A stretch of DNA of 64,000 bases from PALSA-1006 sp963733265. Lineage in GTDB: Bacteria > Pseudomonadota > Gammaproteobacteria > Burkholderiales > Gallionellaceae. The notes under the pieces are model-generated. The model was not told where the DNA came from and made no database searches. It saw only the letters and a program-made list of their open reading frames with translations. A program made the translations under genes and the position numbers. Shown piece by piece: positions 46,001 through 53,677 of this stretch. The stretch covers positions 434,001 through 498,000 of the forward strand of contig CAVTCF010000004.1 of NCBI GenBank assembly GCA_963733265.1, in the 5' to 3' direction. The stretch's first letter is position 1; each line of letters opens with the position of its first letter.

Positions 46001-47509
46001 GTGTCGCAGCAACCCATACTAGCCGCGGTTGATCTTGGTTCAAACAGTTTTCGGGTACAAGTTGCCCGGGTAGAAAACGAACAGATATATTTTTTGGACG
46101 CGCTGCGTGAGCCGGTTCGCCTTGCTGCCGGTCTCACCGAAAACAAACTTCTGGATAAAGAGTCACAGCAACGCGCTTTGGCGTGCTTGCAGCGCTTTGG
46201 CGAGCGTTTGCGCGACTTGCCGCGGGGTGCGGTGCGTGCAGTGGGAACCAATTCTTTGCGCGTGGCTAAAAATGCGTTTGAATTTTTACCCAAGGCTGAG
46301 GCGGCGCTGGGTTTCCCCATCGAAGTTATTGCCGGACGTGAAGAGGCCCGATTGATTTATCTGGGCGTAGCTCACGGTTTGCCTCATTCAAGCGGGAATC
46401 GCCTGGTGATGGACATTGGCGGCGGTTCGACAGAATTCATCATCGGTAACGGCCTTGATCCCATCCGGCTGGAAAGTCTCTATATGGGCTGTGTAAGTTA
46501 CAGTCTGCGATATTTCCCCGATGGCAAAATTACCAAGAGCGCACTCAAACAGGCGGAATTGGCTGCGCGTAATGAACTGCAAACCATAGTGGCAGATTAT
46601 AAGAAGACAGGATGGGGCGTGGCGTTGGGCTCATCGGGAAGTGCGCGTGTGCTGTGCGATATTCTTGAACTGAACGGTTATAGCGATGGGGGTATTACAC
46701 GTGACGGACTGGAAGTGTTGCGCACACAACTGATTCAGGCCGGTGATCTGCGGCGTCTCGAACTGGAAGGATTAAAGTCGGATCGAATTCCCGTTCTTCC
46801 GGGAGGTTTCGCGATCATGTGTGCGGCACTGAGTGAGTTGGGCATTGAACAAATGTTGCCGGCACTGGGAGCGCTGCGCGAGGGGGTGCTGTATGACTTG
46901 CTCGGGCGAGTCCACAACCACGATATGCGCGATGTGACCGTGCATCAATTTATGCGCCGCTATCATGTGGATGTGCGTCAAGCGGAACGTGTCGCGCAAT
47001 TGTCCGGCGCCTTGGCACAACAGTTTCTCGAAGATCAAACGAATGAAGTGGTGTTACGGCTGTTAAGGTGGACGGCACTTTTGCATGAGGTTGGCATTAG
47101 CGTGGCACATAGTGGCTTTCACAAACATACGGCGTATATTTTAAAGAATGCAGATATGCCGGGGTTCTCAAAAAAAGAACAGGAACGTCTGAGCTTTTTG
47201 GCACTTGCGCAAAGAGGCAATATCGATAAGCTGCGCGGGCAGCTCTTCTCCACTTTTACTTCGGAAGATATTTCACTGGTAATGGCATTGCGTTTGGCGA
47301 CGCTCTTCTATCGCAATCGCAGTGATGTGCAATTGCCCGTGATGCAGGGCCGTTTCAGTGGTACCAAGTTTCATCTTGCTCTCAAGGCGGAATGGCTGGC
47401 GCAAAATCCGCTGACTGATGCTGCTTTGCAAGAAGAAAGTAAACAGTGGCGTGATTGGGGTGTTAGCTTGCAGGTGGTCGAGGGCGGAGAAACGAAGATA
47501 TTTCTGTGA
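46001..47509 (+). CDS. ppx: Exopolyphosphatase (Ppx/GppA family)
   Basis: A 502-residue ASKHA-fold phosphatase. AAVDLGSNSFRVQVARV and VMDIGGGSTEFIIGN bind the phosphates; the C-terminal part (after about 310) is an HD-like helical domain. GTG start at 46001, nine bases after phoU. A phoU-ppx pair is common in betaproteobacteria. GppA activity cannot be excluded by sequence. Confidence 0.92.
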   Translation: MSQQPILAAVDLGSNSFRVQVARVENEQIYFLDALREPVRLAAGLTENKLLDKESQQRALACLQRFGERLRDLPRGAVRAVGTNSLRVAKNAFEFLPKAEAALGFPIEVIAGREEARLIYLGVAHGLPHSSGNRLVMDIGGGSTEFIIGNGLDPIRLESLYMGCVSYSLRYFPDGKITKSALKQAELAARNELQTIVADYKKTGWGVALGSSGSARVLCDILELNGYSDGGITRDGLEVLRTQLIQAGDLRRLELEGLKSDRIPVLPGGFAIMCAALSELGIEQMLPALGALREGVLYDLLGRVHNHDMRDVTVHQFMRRYHVDVRQAERVAQLSGALAQQFLEDQTNEVVLRLLRWTALLHEVGISVAHSGFHKHTAYILKNADMPGFSKKEQERLSFLALAQRGNIDKLRGQLFSTFTSEDISLVMALRLATLFYRNRSDVQLPVMQGRFSGTKFHLALKAEWLAQNPLTDAALQEESKQWRDWGVSLQVVEGGETKIFL

Positions 47510-47544
47510 AAAGGGAAATGTGGATCGCAGAATCGCATTCTCTG

Positions 47545-47579
47545 CACATTTCACATTTCACATTTCACATTTCACATTT
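47545..47579 (+). repeat. Five tandem copies of a 7-bp unit upstream of rnpB
   Basis: The unit CACATTT is repeated exactly five times and ends 17 bases before the RNase P RNA, where its promoter is expected. Seven-base tandem arrays of this kind are prone to copy-number change. Confidence 0.85.
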
Positions 47580-47596
47580 ACGTTAAACTCCGCTCC

Positions 47597-47998
47597 GAAG
47601 CTGGCTAGGCAGTCGCTGCGTCCGCGAGGACGGAGAGGAAAGTCCGGGCTCCATAGAGCAGAATGCCGGTTAATGGCCGGACACCGCGAGGTGATGAACA
47701 GTGCCACAGAAAATAAACTGCCTAAGTACCTTACCCCCGCAAGGGGGACGCCGAATGACACTCGCCGCAAGGCGGCGGTCATACGCAGGGTAACGGTGAG
47801 GGTGAAACGGCGGGGTAAGAGCCCACCGCGGACGTGGTAACACGGACGGCACGGTAAACTCCATTCGGAGCAAGACCAAATAAGCAGGCTATGACGTTGC
47901 TCGCGTCGCCTGCGGGTAGGTTGCTTGAGCGTCAGGTAACGAAACGCCTAGAGGAATGACTGTCCACGACAGAACCCGGCTTACCGGCTGGCTTCACC
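47597..47998 (+). ncRNA. rnpB: RNase P RNA (class A)
   Basis: The 5' part GAAGCTGGCTAGGCAGTCGC leads into the conserved GAGGAAAGTCCGGGCTCC (47632-47650). The core GGTAAACTCC, GGAGCAAGACCAAATA and the 3' ATGACTGTCCACGACAGAAC follow, ending with pairing to the 5' strand at GGCTGGCTTCACC. Length about 402 matches class A. Ends are placed by comparison with E. coli M1 RNA from memory. Confidence 0.96.
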
Positions 47999-48044
47999 CA
48001 ATACTGCAAGCATGCTGTCTACTTGTTTTCGGCACATACCATTG

Positions 48045-48500
48045 TTAAGGCAAGTCAACACGTTTGACCGGTCTTTTCGCCAGTTCAGTAAATTCGTCAA
48101 TCACTTTAAATAAATCGGCAAAAATTTCTTTCCCGTACGATTGTTCAATATACGAATACTGCAAATCGATTAAAGGTGCGATCCGGCTCAATGTGTCCAA
48201 CCCTTTATCGGATAAATGTATCAGCACGCGCCGTTGATCTCCCAATATTCGAGAGCGCGTAATCAAATCAATTTCTTCCATGCGCGCGAGTATCCCGGCC
48301 ATGCTGGGACTGGAGAATCGATACATTTGACAAATTTCCCTTGGTTCCATTTGTCCTTGCTCATCTAATGCACGCAAGATTCTCCATTGTTGCTCGGTAA
48401 GCCCGAAATGATTAATGATGGGGCGAAAATGTTCCATCAGGCTTTCCCGTGCTTCCAGGAATCGGTGTGGCAAGTTTGGATAGTTGATTATTTTAGTCAA
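48045..48500 (-). CDS. MarR family transcriptional regulator (HpaR-like)
   Basis: A 151-residue winged-helix regulator. PNLPHRFLEARESLMEHFRP, GLTEQQWRILRALDEQ and the wing RSRILGDQRRVLIHLSDKG match the HpcR/HpaR branch. TTG 48500 is preceded by GAGG at the right distance; a longer start at TTG 48515 is less likely. It is divergent from the DUF3579 gene and the cytochrome cluster and probably acts on the operators at 48605-48648. Confidence 0.88.
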   Translation of the reverse strand: MTKIINYPNLPHRFLEARESLMEHFRPIINHFGLTEQQWRILRALDEQGQMEPREICQMYRFSSPSMAGILARMEEIDLITRSRILGDQRRVLIHLSDKGLDTLSRIAPLIDLQYSYIEQSYGKEIFADLFKVIDEFTELAKRPVKRVDLP

Positions 48501-48600
48501 GATGAACCTCAACAATAAATTAAATTTAGCAATACAGGATTATGTATTGGCTTATTTGTTTCTGTAATAAAAATATTAATAAAAAATCTTAAAAAAGTAC

Positions 48601-48648
48601 TTGACTCACTAATATATTAGCGAATAGACTTGCTCACATGTTAGTGAG
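48601..48648 (+). promoter_or_regulatory. Promoter with MarR-type operators for the DUF3579 gene
   Basis: TTGACT (48601-48606) and ATAGAC (48624-48629) form a -35/-10 pair with 17-base spacing. The 12-bp palindrome CTAATATATTAG (48609-48620) lies between them. CTCACATGTTAGTGAG (48633-48648) follows the -10. CTCACTAA (48605) and TTAGTGAG (48641) are exact inverted copies. The core of the second site recurs at 52981. Assignment to the MarR protein is inference. Confidence 0.6.
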
Positions 48649-48719
48649 TAAATGTAAACGTAGTGATTAGATAGCTGCCATCAATCCGAAATTTTAATTT
48701 TATAACACGAGGAATTTTT

Positions 48720-49082
48720 ATGAAGAAGCCTGTCAGCAATTGGATTATTGTAGGAACTAGTAACGAAAAGCCATTCCGCCCATCCGATTGGGCAGGCCGC
48801 ATCTGCGAACTCGCTGGTTTTATGCAGCCTAACAGAATGGTTAAATACTCCGAAGATTTGCGCCCGATTAAGTACAACGGAAGCTCAGCAGTATTTGTCC
48901 ATGCTGATTTAAAGACTCTCCGTTCCGAAATTTGGGATCAAGTAATGTCCTTCGCGCAACTTCATCAACTTAAGGTCGTTGAACATGCTGATCCGGTTTC
49001 CGTTATCTATAGCAAACTGGAACCAACGACACAACAGTTGGAAGCACTTGGCAAGATAGAAATGGCACAGTTGGCTGCATAG
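48720..49082 (+). CDS. DUF3579 domain protein
   Basis: A 120-residue soluble protein. FRPSDWAGRICELAGFM and YSEDLRPIKYNGSSAVFVHA correspond to the DUF3579 signature known mainly from betaproteobacteria. The function is unknown. It is the first plus-strand gene after the MarR regulator and is closed by its own terminator. Confidence 0.8.
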   Translation: MKKPVSNWIIVGTSNEKPFRPSDWAGRICELAGFMQPNRMVKYSEDLRPIKYNGSSAVFVHADLKTLRSEIWDQVMSFAQLHQLKVVEHADPVSVIYSKLEPTTQQLEALGKIEMAQLAA

Positions 49083-49102
49083 TCAATTTAATAGTTTCCT
49101 CC

Positions 49103-49156
49103 CTGAAGTTTCCCTGACTTCAGCATTAAGGGTATTTAAATATACCCTTTTTTTTT
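49103..49156 (+). terminator. Intrinsic terminator after the DUF3579 gene
   Basis: AAGGGTAT...ATACCCTT (49128-49149) followed by nine T makes a strong terminator. It is preceded by a second hairpin CTGAAGT/ACTTCAG (49103-49123). Confidence 0.85.
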
Positions 49157-49499
49157 GATTTTTTAAAAGTGGATTACAGGGATTACAGTATGTATGGTGC
49201 AGTTACATACTGAATAAAATGGTTAATTTTGAATTTATACTGTGATTGTCTCCATGAATTAAGCCGATATGCAATGGACTACATTTTAGAATGTTGGAAC
49301 AAATAAGTGGCGTGAGCGCTGCCAATCATACTCAAATTATGAAAAATGATGTGAATGAGAGTATTTGAATGCGGGAAATTTGTGTAATATAGCCCACTTG
49401 CTTCATGGAATTCTTGATGCTAATATCAATACATCCTTGAAGGGGAAAGTAGGGGGAGTTGTTAATTTTATAAATCATGTTATTGCCAAGGAGATGCTA
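49157..49499 (+). other. Intergenic region upstream of the cytochrome cluster
   Basis: AT-rich, with no convincing coding sequence. The frame opening at 49365 is rejected as too long for the small protein that starts at 49500. A possible promoter is TTGAAT (49365) with TATAGC 17 bases on; it is weak. Confidence 0.5.
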
Positions 49500-49604
49500 A
49501 TGCTTGAACCAGATACAACAACCGGCGAAGTTATACTCATTTATGTAGCACTATTCGTGTTTTTGTTTGGCTTGGCTTTTGTACTGTTGAAAAAACATTC
49601 CTGA
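49500..49604 (+). CDS. Small single-helix membrane protein
   Basis: A 34-residue protein, MLEPDTTTGEVILIYVALFV and a short basic tail. AAGGAG (49488-49493) fits ATG 49500. One membrane helix covers about residues 10-29. Its size and position at the head of a haem-copper oxidase cluster suggest a small oxidase subunit, which is inference. Confidence 0.6.
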   Translation: MLEPDTTTGEVILIYVALFVFLFGLAFVLLKKHS

Positions 49605-49607
49605 TTT

Positions 49608-49616
49608 GGGGGGGGG
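49608..49616 (+). repeat. G9 homopolymer between the small protein and cytochrome c4
   Basis: Nine consecutive G lie a few bases after the stop of the small protein and 61 bases before the cytochrome c start. Runs of this length can vary by slippage and may alter promoter spacing or message structure. Confidence 0.7.
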
Positions 49617-49677
49617 TGTGAAAGCGTTGATCTGCACTAGTTGCGGGTAATTAAAATTTTAGAGTGGGGAGGGGCAC

Positions 49678-50445
49678 ATGCGTAGATTATCCAATTTGGC
49701 GATGGCGTGTTTTGGGGCGGTCGCTATGCTGACTTTGTCCGGCGCAAGTTTGGCTGGCGATGCAGTAACAGTGAATGTAGCAAATGGAAAGAATATTTTT
49801 GAAAATGGCAAGCCGGATGCGGGTACTTCGCCCTGTCAGACCTGCCACGGCGAAAAAGCACTGGGTATTGATGCAATGAGAACGCCGCGTCTCGCAAACA
49901 TTGGTTATGTGTACGTTGTAAAGCAACTGACCAATTTTGCTGAAGATAAACGTACAGGTACTGGAGTGGGTGTGGTGATGAATGGTTTTGCAAAATCACT
50001 CACAGAACAAGAAAGACGTGATGTTGCAGCTTATGTAAATTCATTGCCAAAGGCGGCTGAGCCGTCAGATCTGGCGGCAATCAAGGCTGATGGAGCCAAG
50101 GTTGGTGAAGCATACAAGGGGTTGATCGTTGTTCGTTATGGTGATAATGGAAGAATGTCGGCCTGTATTTCGTGCCATGGGTTCAACGGGCGCGGGGCTG
50201 ATCCGATTTATCCAAAAATTGGCCAACAAAAGTACAACTATCTGGTCGATCAGTTGACTCACTGGCGTGAAGGTTCACGTGCAAATGATCCGTTGGGTCA
50301 AATGAGAGCCGTTGCCAAGAGCCTGACTGATGATGACATCATTAATGCCGCCACATACTTGTCACAAGCTGCTGATAGCACGCCCGGTGATGGAATGGAA
50401 GTAGGCAATCAGACTGTTCTAGAGAACATCAAGAAGCATCATTAA
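49678..50445 (+). CDS. Dihaem cytochrome c, c4-like
   Basis: A 255-residue periplasmic cytochrome. A signal peptide (residues 1 to about 26) is followed by two class I haem c domains, CQTCH (residues 53-57) and CISCH (163-167). Each has its Met in MNGFAKSLT or QMRAVAKSLT, so both haems are probably His/Met ligated. It is a likely soluble electron donor to the terminal oxidase encoded downstream. A strong terminator follows. Confidence 0.93.
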   Translation: MRRLSNLAMACFGAVAMLTLSGASLAGDAVTVNVANGKNIFENGKPDAGTSPCQTCHGEKALGIDAMRTPRLANIGYVYVVKQLTNFAEDKRTGTGVGVVMNGFAKSLTEQERRDVAAYVNSLPKAAEPSDLAAIKADGAKVGEAYKGLIVVRYGDNGRMSACISCHGFNGRGADPIYPKIGQQKYNYLVDQLTHWREGSRANDPLGQMRAVAKSLTDDDIINAATYLSQAADSTPGDGMEVGNQTVLENIKKHH

Positions 50446-50507
50446 GATCGGTTCTTGGTTTATTTATAGTCGCTTGGCGCTAGTTTCTCGCTAGGCATAT
50501 GAGGGGT

Positions 50508-50542
50508 ACTGGTCTTTTGGGGCCAGTACTTTTTCTTTTTAT
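50508..50542 (+). terminator. Intrinsic terminator after the cytochrome c4 gene
   Basis: The seven-base stem GTACTGG/CCAGTAC with a loop that can pair further (GGTC/GGCC) is followed by TTTTTCTTTTT. It separates the c4 gene from the next cytochrome gene. Confidence 0.82.
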
Positions 50543-50603
50543 AAGTCGCCAATACATTGTGAGCCGAGTCGGGTGGAATGTGTTGGGGCAGGACTGGTGA
50601 TAA

Positions 50604-51188
50604 ATGAAAAAGGGAGAAAAAATCCTTTTTGGAATAGTTGCGTTTCTGGTGATTGTTACAGTGATTAATTTCACAGTACTTGAAACTATAAGGCATCAAT
50701 CTGACAAACCCATGTACCCTATTTTGACGCACTTCGTTTTTTCAGAAGAAGGCAAAAAAGGTTATGCGGTATATCAACAGTCAGGTTGCTATACCTGTCA
50801 CAGGGCGGTTGGTAGCGGCACAAGCATGGGGGTAAGCATGGATGGGCTTGGCTCAAAACATGATGTCAACTATTTCTACCAATTTTTGAAGTATCCTGAA
50901 AAAACCTATGGTGCTAAAACGCTGGATCATGGAGAAAAGCCCAAAGATGCAGCTTATGTGAAGGATCTGCCAGATGCGGACTTGCATTTGATGGCCATAT
51001 TTCTGTCGGAGTTAAAAGCCGAATCGGGGTCATCTTCGGCATTCGAGCCGCCACCGGGAGACTCGAGTTTTATTGATGCTATGATTGACACATGGGCACC
51101 GGATGGCTGGAGAACGCAGTTCAGGGATATTCGGGGCTGGATGAAATCAAACTCTAAAGAGGAAAAGCATGACTCAGGAACTAAATGA
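50604..51188 (+). CDS. Membrane-anchored monohaem cytochrome c
   Basis: A 194-residue protein. The N-terminus MKKGEKILFGIVAFLVIVTV forms an uncleaved helix; CYTCH lies at residues 62-66, and DGLGSKHDVNYFYQFL is a class I cytochrome helix. The region where the distal Met is expected reads EKPKDAAYVKDLPD without Met, so the sixth ligand is unclear. The last 50 residues form an extra hydrophilic tail. It is a paralogue of the cytochrome at 57669 and overlaps the next gene by 20 bases. Confidence 0.85.
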   Translation: MKKGEKILFGIVAFLVIVTVINFTVLETIRHQSDKPMYPILTHFVFSEEGKKGYAVYQQSGCYTCHRAVGSGTSMGVSMDGLGSKHDVNYFYQFLKYPEKTYGAKTLDHGEKPKDAAYVKDLPDADLHLMAIFLSELKAESGSSSAFEPPPGDSSFIDAMIDTWAPDGWRTQFRDIRGWMKSNSKEEKHDSGTK

Positions 51189-51681
51189 ACCGTGGGTTCA
51201 AGATAAAGAATACACTAAGTACACGCTGTGGTTTATTTACGCGTGCATCATATACAGTATTATAGGATTTACATGGGGGGCGCTGATGGGGGGGCTTCCT
51301 GCCTTTAGGGCGATAGTCGATAACTACGGTTCTCACGGTCACAGAATAGTATTGGCACATACGCATATTAATCTGTTGGGCTGGGTTGAGATGGCAATTT
51401 TCGGTGCGGTGTATTATCTTATCCCGCGATTAGTGCGCCGTCCCATATATAGCCTCCGCCTCGTAAAGGTACATTTTTGGACGCATAATCTGGGCTTGCT
51501 CGGCGTTGTAGTGTTCTTCACGGCAGCGGGAGTAGCGGGAATATATTCAGATGATGTTACGGATAGGACGGCATCTCACTTTATGGCACTCTCGGGTATT
51601 TTTGGCACTCTCGTCTTGTTGGCAAATATTATCTGGGGTTACAACATTTTTAGAACATGTGCCGGATGGGATAAAAAGTAA
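51169..51681 (+). CDS. Four-helix haem-copper-oxidase-like membrane protein
   Basis: A 170-residue protein with four predicted helices. The motif HGHRIVLAHTHINLLGW and AVYYLIPRLVRRPIYSLRL resemble parts of cbb3/NorB-type catalytic subunits, and HFWTHNLGLLG supplies another His. It is far too short to be an oxidase and may be a b-haem or structural subunit. The start has an AGAGGA site and lies inside the upstream cytochrome gene, so the two are coupled. Confidence 0.72.
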   Translation: MTQELNEPWVQDKEYTKYTLWFIYACIIYSIIGFTWGALMGGLPAFRAIVDNYGSHGHRIVLAHTHINLLGWVEMAIFGAVYYLIPRLVRRPIYSLRLVKVHFWTHNLGLLGVVVFFTAAGVAGIYSDDVTDRTASHFMALSGIFGTLVLLANIIWGYNIFRTCAGWDKK

Positions 51682-51810
51682 TTCGGAAAAATTTGTACAT
51701 GTTTGGATCATTGGCGCTATATCAGGTTTTTATTGCCAAGATTCAGCAAAGAAATGGCACTCTTTCACTTGTGATGAGTATCCGATAAAACACGGTCAAG
51801 GACGAAATTT

Positions 51811-52308
51811 ATGAACAAATTTTACTTGCTGTCAGCGCTAATTTTCAGTTTGTTAGGCGGCTGTGAACAAAACTTGTCGGCCGGCTTTGCGCAAGGGCAG
51901 CGAGCGCCAAGTTTGCCAACAAAAACTTTGGCCGACGCTGGTGGAAACTTTAGCAAAGTGACCACATACAGGCAGCCCGATCCCCGCATGTATCAGTACT
52001 CGGTGGATAAGGCGCTCTTGCTGGGAAAGCCGATTGTTTTAGAGTTTGCCACCCCCGGCCACTGCACAAATTGTGATGAACAACTGCAAATGCTTAAAGC
52101 CGTTGCGGATAAATATCAGGATCAGATGATCTTTATCCATATCGATCAATATGCAAATCCGCAAGCCTACAAGGCATATAAAGTGATGGGTGATCCATGG
52201 ACGTTTATCATTGATAAAAACGGGATCGTTCAATTTGAAGCGGCGGGGCGTATGCTAATGGGCGAGTTGGATGCGGCCATCGAACATGCGGCGATAAAAG
52301 GCTCATAA
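51811..52308 (+). CDS. Thioredoxin-like lipoprotein
   Basis: A 165-residue protein with a lipoprotein signal (LLGGC lipobox at about residue 18) and a thioredoxin fold with CTNC at residues 85-88 and the cis-Pro in GDPWTFII. It probably acts as a periplasmic reductant or metallochaperone, for haem c or copper-site assembly. The oxidase cluster supports that role, but the substrate is not shown. Confidence 0.78.
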   Translation: MNKFYLLSALIFSLLGGCEQNLSAGFAQGQRAPSLPTKTLADAGGNFSKVTTYRQPDPRMYQYSVDKALLLGKPIVLEFATPGHCTNCDEQLQMLKAVADKYQDQMIFIHIDQYANPQAYKAYKVMGDPWTFIIDKNGIVQFEAAGRMLMGELDAAIEHAAIKGS

Positions 52309-52326
52309 AATAAAACAGGTAACTTT

Positions 52327-52785
52327 ATGGGTGAAACGAGGCAATTTAATTTGGTGGCAGACCGCAAAGGGGTAATTTGGGATTTGCTTCTTTATGTTCC
52401 GACGGTGATAGCGTTGGCGTCAATAGCAACGAGTTTTTGGTTTGGCGATAATTTGAATATGGGTTATCTGTTTTATTTCCTGACTTGCTTCTTTATTATC
52501 GCCGGAGTTAATAGGGTTTTCAAAACAAGACTGATGCTGTTTCCTTCGGCTCCGGTGGCATTTACAGTAAACGATCAAGACATCGTTTTGAGGCTAAAAA
52601 AAGGTACCCAGGTAAATTTAATTAAAAACGTAAAGTACTATTCAGATTATTCCGGCAAATCGTATGGTTTATCAGGGCTGGATGGTACGGGAAAGCAGTT
52701 GCAATTTGTTTTTCACAAAGGGCAATTCGCAAGAGAAGAAGAATATGATGCAGCTCAATTGTTGCTGAAAGCACGCTTTAAGTAA
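52327..52785 (+). CDS. Two-helix membrane protein of unknown function
   Basis: A 152-residue protein with two helices (about 19-38 and 47-65) and a C-terminal beta-rich domain (IVLRLKKGTQVNLIKNVKYY). The layout resembles the PH-like protein at 10105, but no clear family is recognised. It lies 18 bases after the thioredoxin-like gene and ends before a 419-base non-coding gap. Confidence 0.65.
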   Translation: MGETRQFNLVADRKGVIWDLLLYVPTVIALASIATSFWFGDNLNMGYLFYFLTCFFIIAGVNRVFKTRLMLFPSAPVAFTVNDQDIVLRLKKGTQVNLIKNVKYYSDYSGKSYGLSGLDGTGKQLQFVFHKGQFAREEEYDAAQLLLKARFK

Positions 52786-53204
52786 TTATTGATTGGCTAG
52801 ATGCGAAAGATGAAAACGACAAAATAATAGTAGTGATTTGTCACGAAAGAGATCAAATAAAAAGCGATAGCAAATTAAGTTTTTTGCAGCGTCAAATCAA
52901 AAATTAAATCGCATAAGAGGTTATTCAAAGGGTTAGGTTGGTGTCCTCGGCAACTGGCGCGGAACAAAGCAGAAGTTGAGTAACATGTGAGTAATATCAA
53001 TTTAACAATTCCCTTGACAAGATAAGGAGATGCTCTTTAAGATTCGGCAAAATCCATGGTAATTAAAAAATTACCGACGGTAGCAATTCATTGCAAAAAG
53101 TAACTGACACATGAATTTGAGTTGAGTAAGGCGGGGTTTACAGGGAAGGTGTATTGGGGTTTGGTTTTAAAAATATTGATTTTTAATGACTTAAGGGGGA
53201 GTAC
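52786..53204 (+). promoter_or_regulatory. Regulatory region in front of the oxidase operon
   Basis: A 419-base non-coding gap. TAACATGTGAG (52981-52991) is the reverse complement of the first 11 bases of the operator at 48633. A promoter-like pair TTGACA (53014-53019) and TTTAAG (53036-53041, 16-base spacing) lies directly downstream. The final stretch contains a strong ribosome site AAGGGGGAG before 53205. The rest shows no gene. Confidence 0.6.
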
Positions 53205-53486
53205 ATGAGCACACAGAAGAAAACATATCGTTCATTTTGGCTTATTCTGATAAGCGGGATGCTAACTGGTATGGGGAACGGCAGTGTATTTGGTGCAGCG
53301 TTGATGTGTTTGATGGGGCGCGGTGGATTTCCTAACTGGGGTGGTGATGGTGCCGCAGCTTATAACCCAGCGACTTTCACCGGATTTATTGACTGGGCCA
53401 TGATAGTGTTTGGACTTGCGTTCTGCGTGATCTTGACTATTGGTCTGGGTCGTCATGAGCAAGTTGAGTTAAAAGAGGCTGCGTAA
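53205..53486 (+). CDS. Small two-helix membrane protein at the head of the oxidase operon
   Basis: A 93-residue protein with two helices (about 11-33 and 63-82) joined by a Gly/Asn/Trp-rich loop (GRGGFPNWGGDGAAAYNP). A strong ribosome site precedes it. No known oxidase subunit matches. Its position as first gene suggests a structural or assembly role. Confidence 0.65.
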   Translation: MSTQKKTYRSFWLILISGMLTGMGNGSVFGAALMCLMGRGGFPNWGGDGAAAYNPATFTGFIDWAMIVFGLAFCVILTIGLGRHEQVELKEAA

Positions 53487-53537
53487 TTTGACGCAGCTTT
53501 TTGTTTTTTGGGTTTGTATATCTGAGGGGAGGAAGCT

Positions 53538-53648
53538 ATGGCTTTAATCGCGGGATCACTGGGGGTGCTGCTGGCATTTTCGAGTATGTTGCTATCGTGG
53601 TATATACTTATGCCACACGAAAAAAAGGGTAGTGGTGATCAACACTAA
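53538..53648 (+). CDS. 36-residue single-helix protein upstream of ccoN-like gene
   Basis: ATG GCT TTA starts after GGGGAGGAAGC; the stop TAA is at 53646. One helix (about residues 4-25) ends in a short polar tail (KKGSGDQH). Size resembles CcoQ/CcoM-type small oxidase subunits, but there is no clear sequence match. Confidence 0.55.
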   Translation: MALIAGSLGVLLAFSSMLLSWYILMPHEKKGSGDQH

Positions 53649-53677
53649 AGTTTTCATTTGAGTAGAGGGGGGGACGC

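Noticed and set aside
47418..47840. 140-residue frame over ppx and rnpB
   Set aside because: It overlaps the RNase P RNA and the ppx 3' end; its sequence is a translation of structured RNA.
49365..49604. 79-residue version of the small membrane protein
   Set aside because: The upstream 45 codons lack a ribosome site; AAGGAG fits the ATG at 49500 far better.
51551..51814. 87-residue frame running from the 4-helix gene to the thioredoxin-like gene
   Set aside because: It is out of frame with the supported gene and mostly crosses a non-coding gap with no domain.
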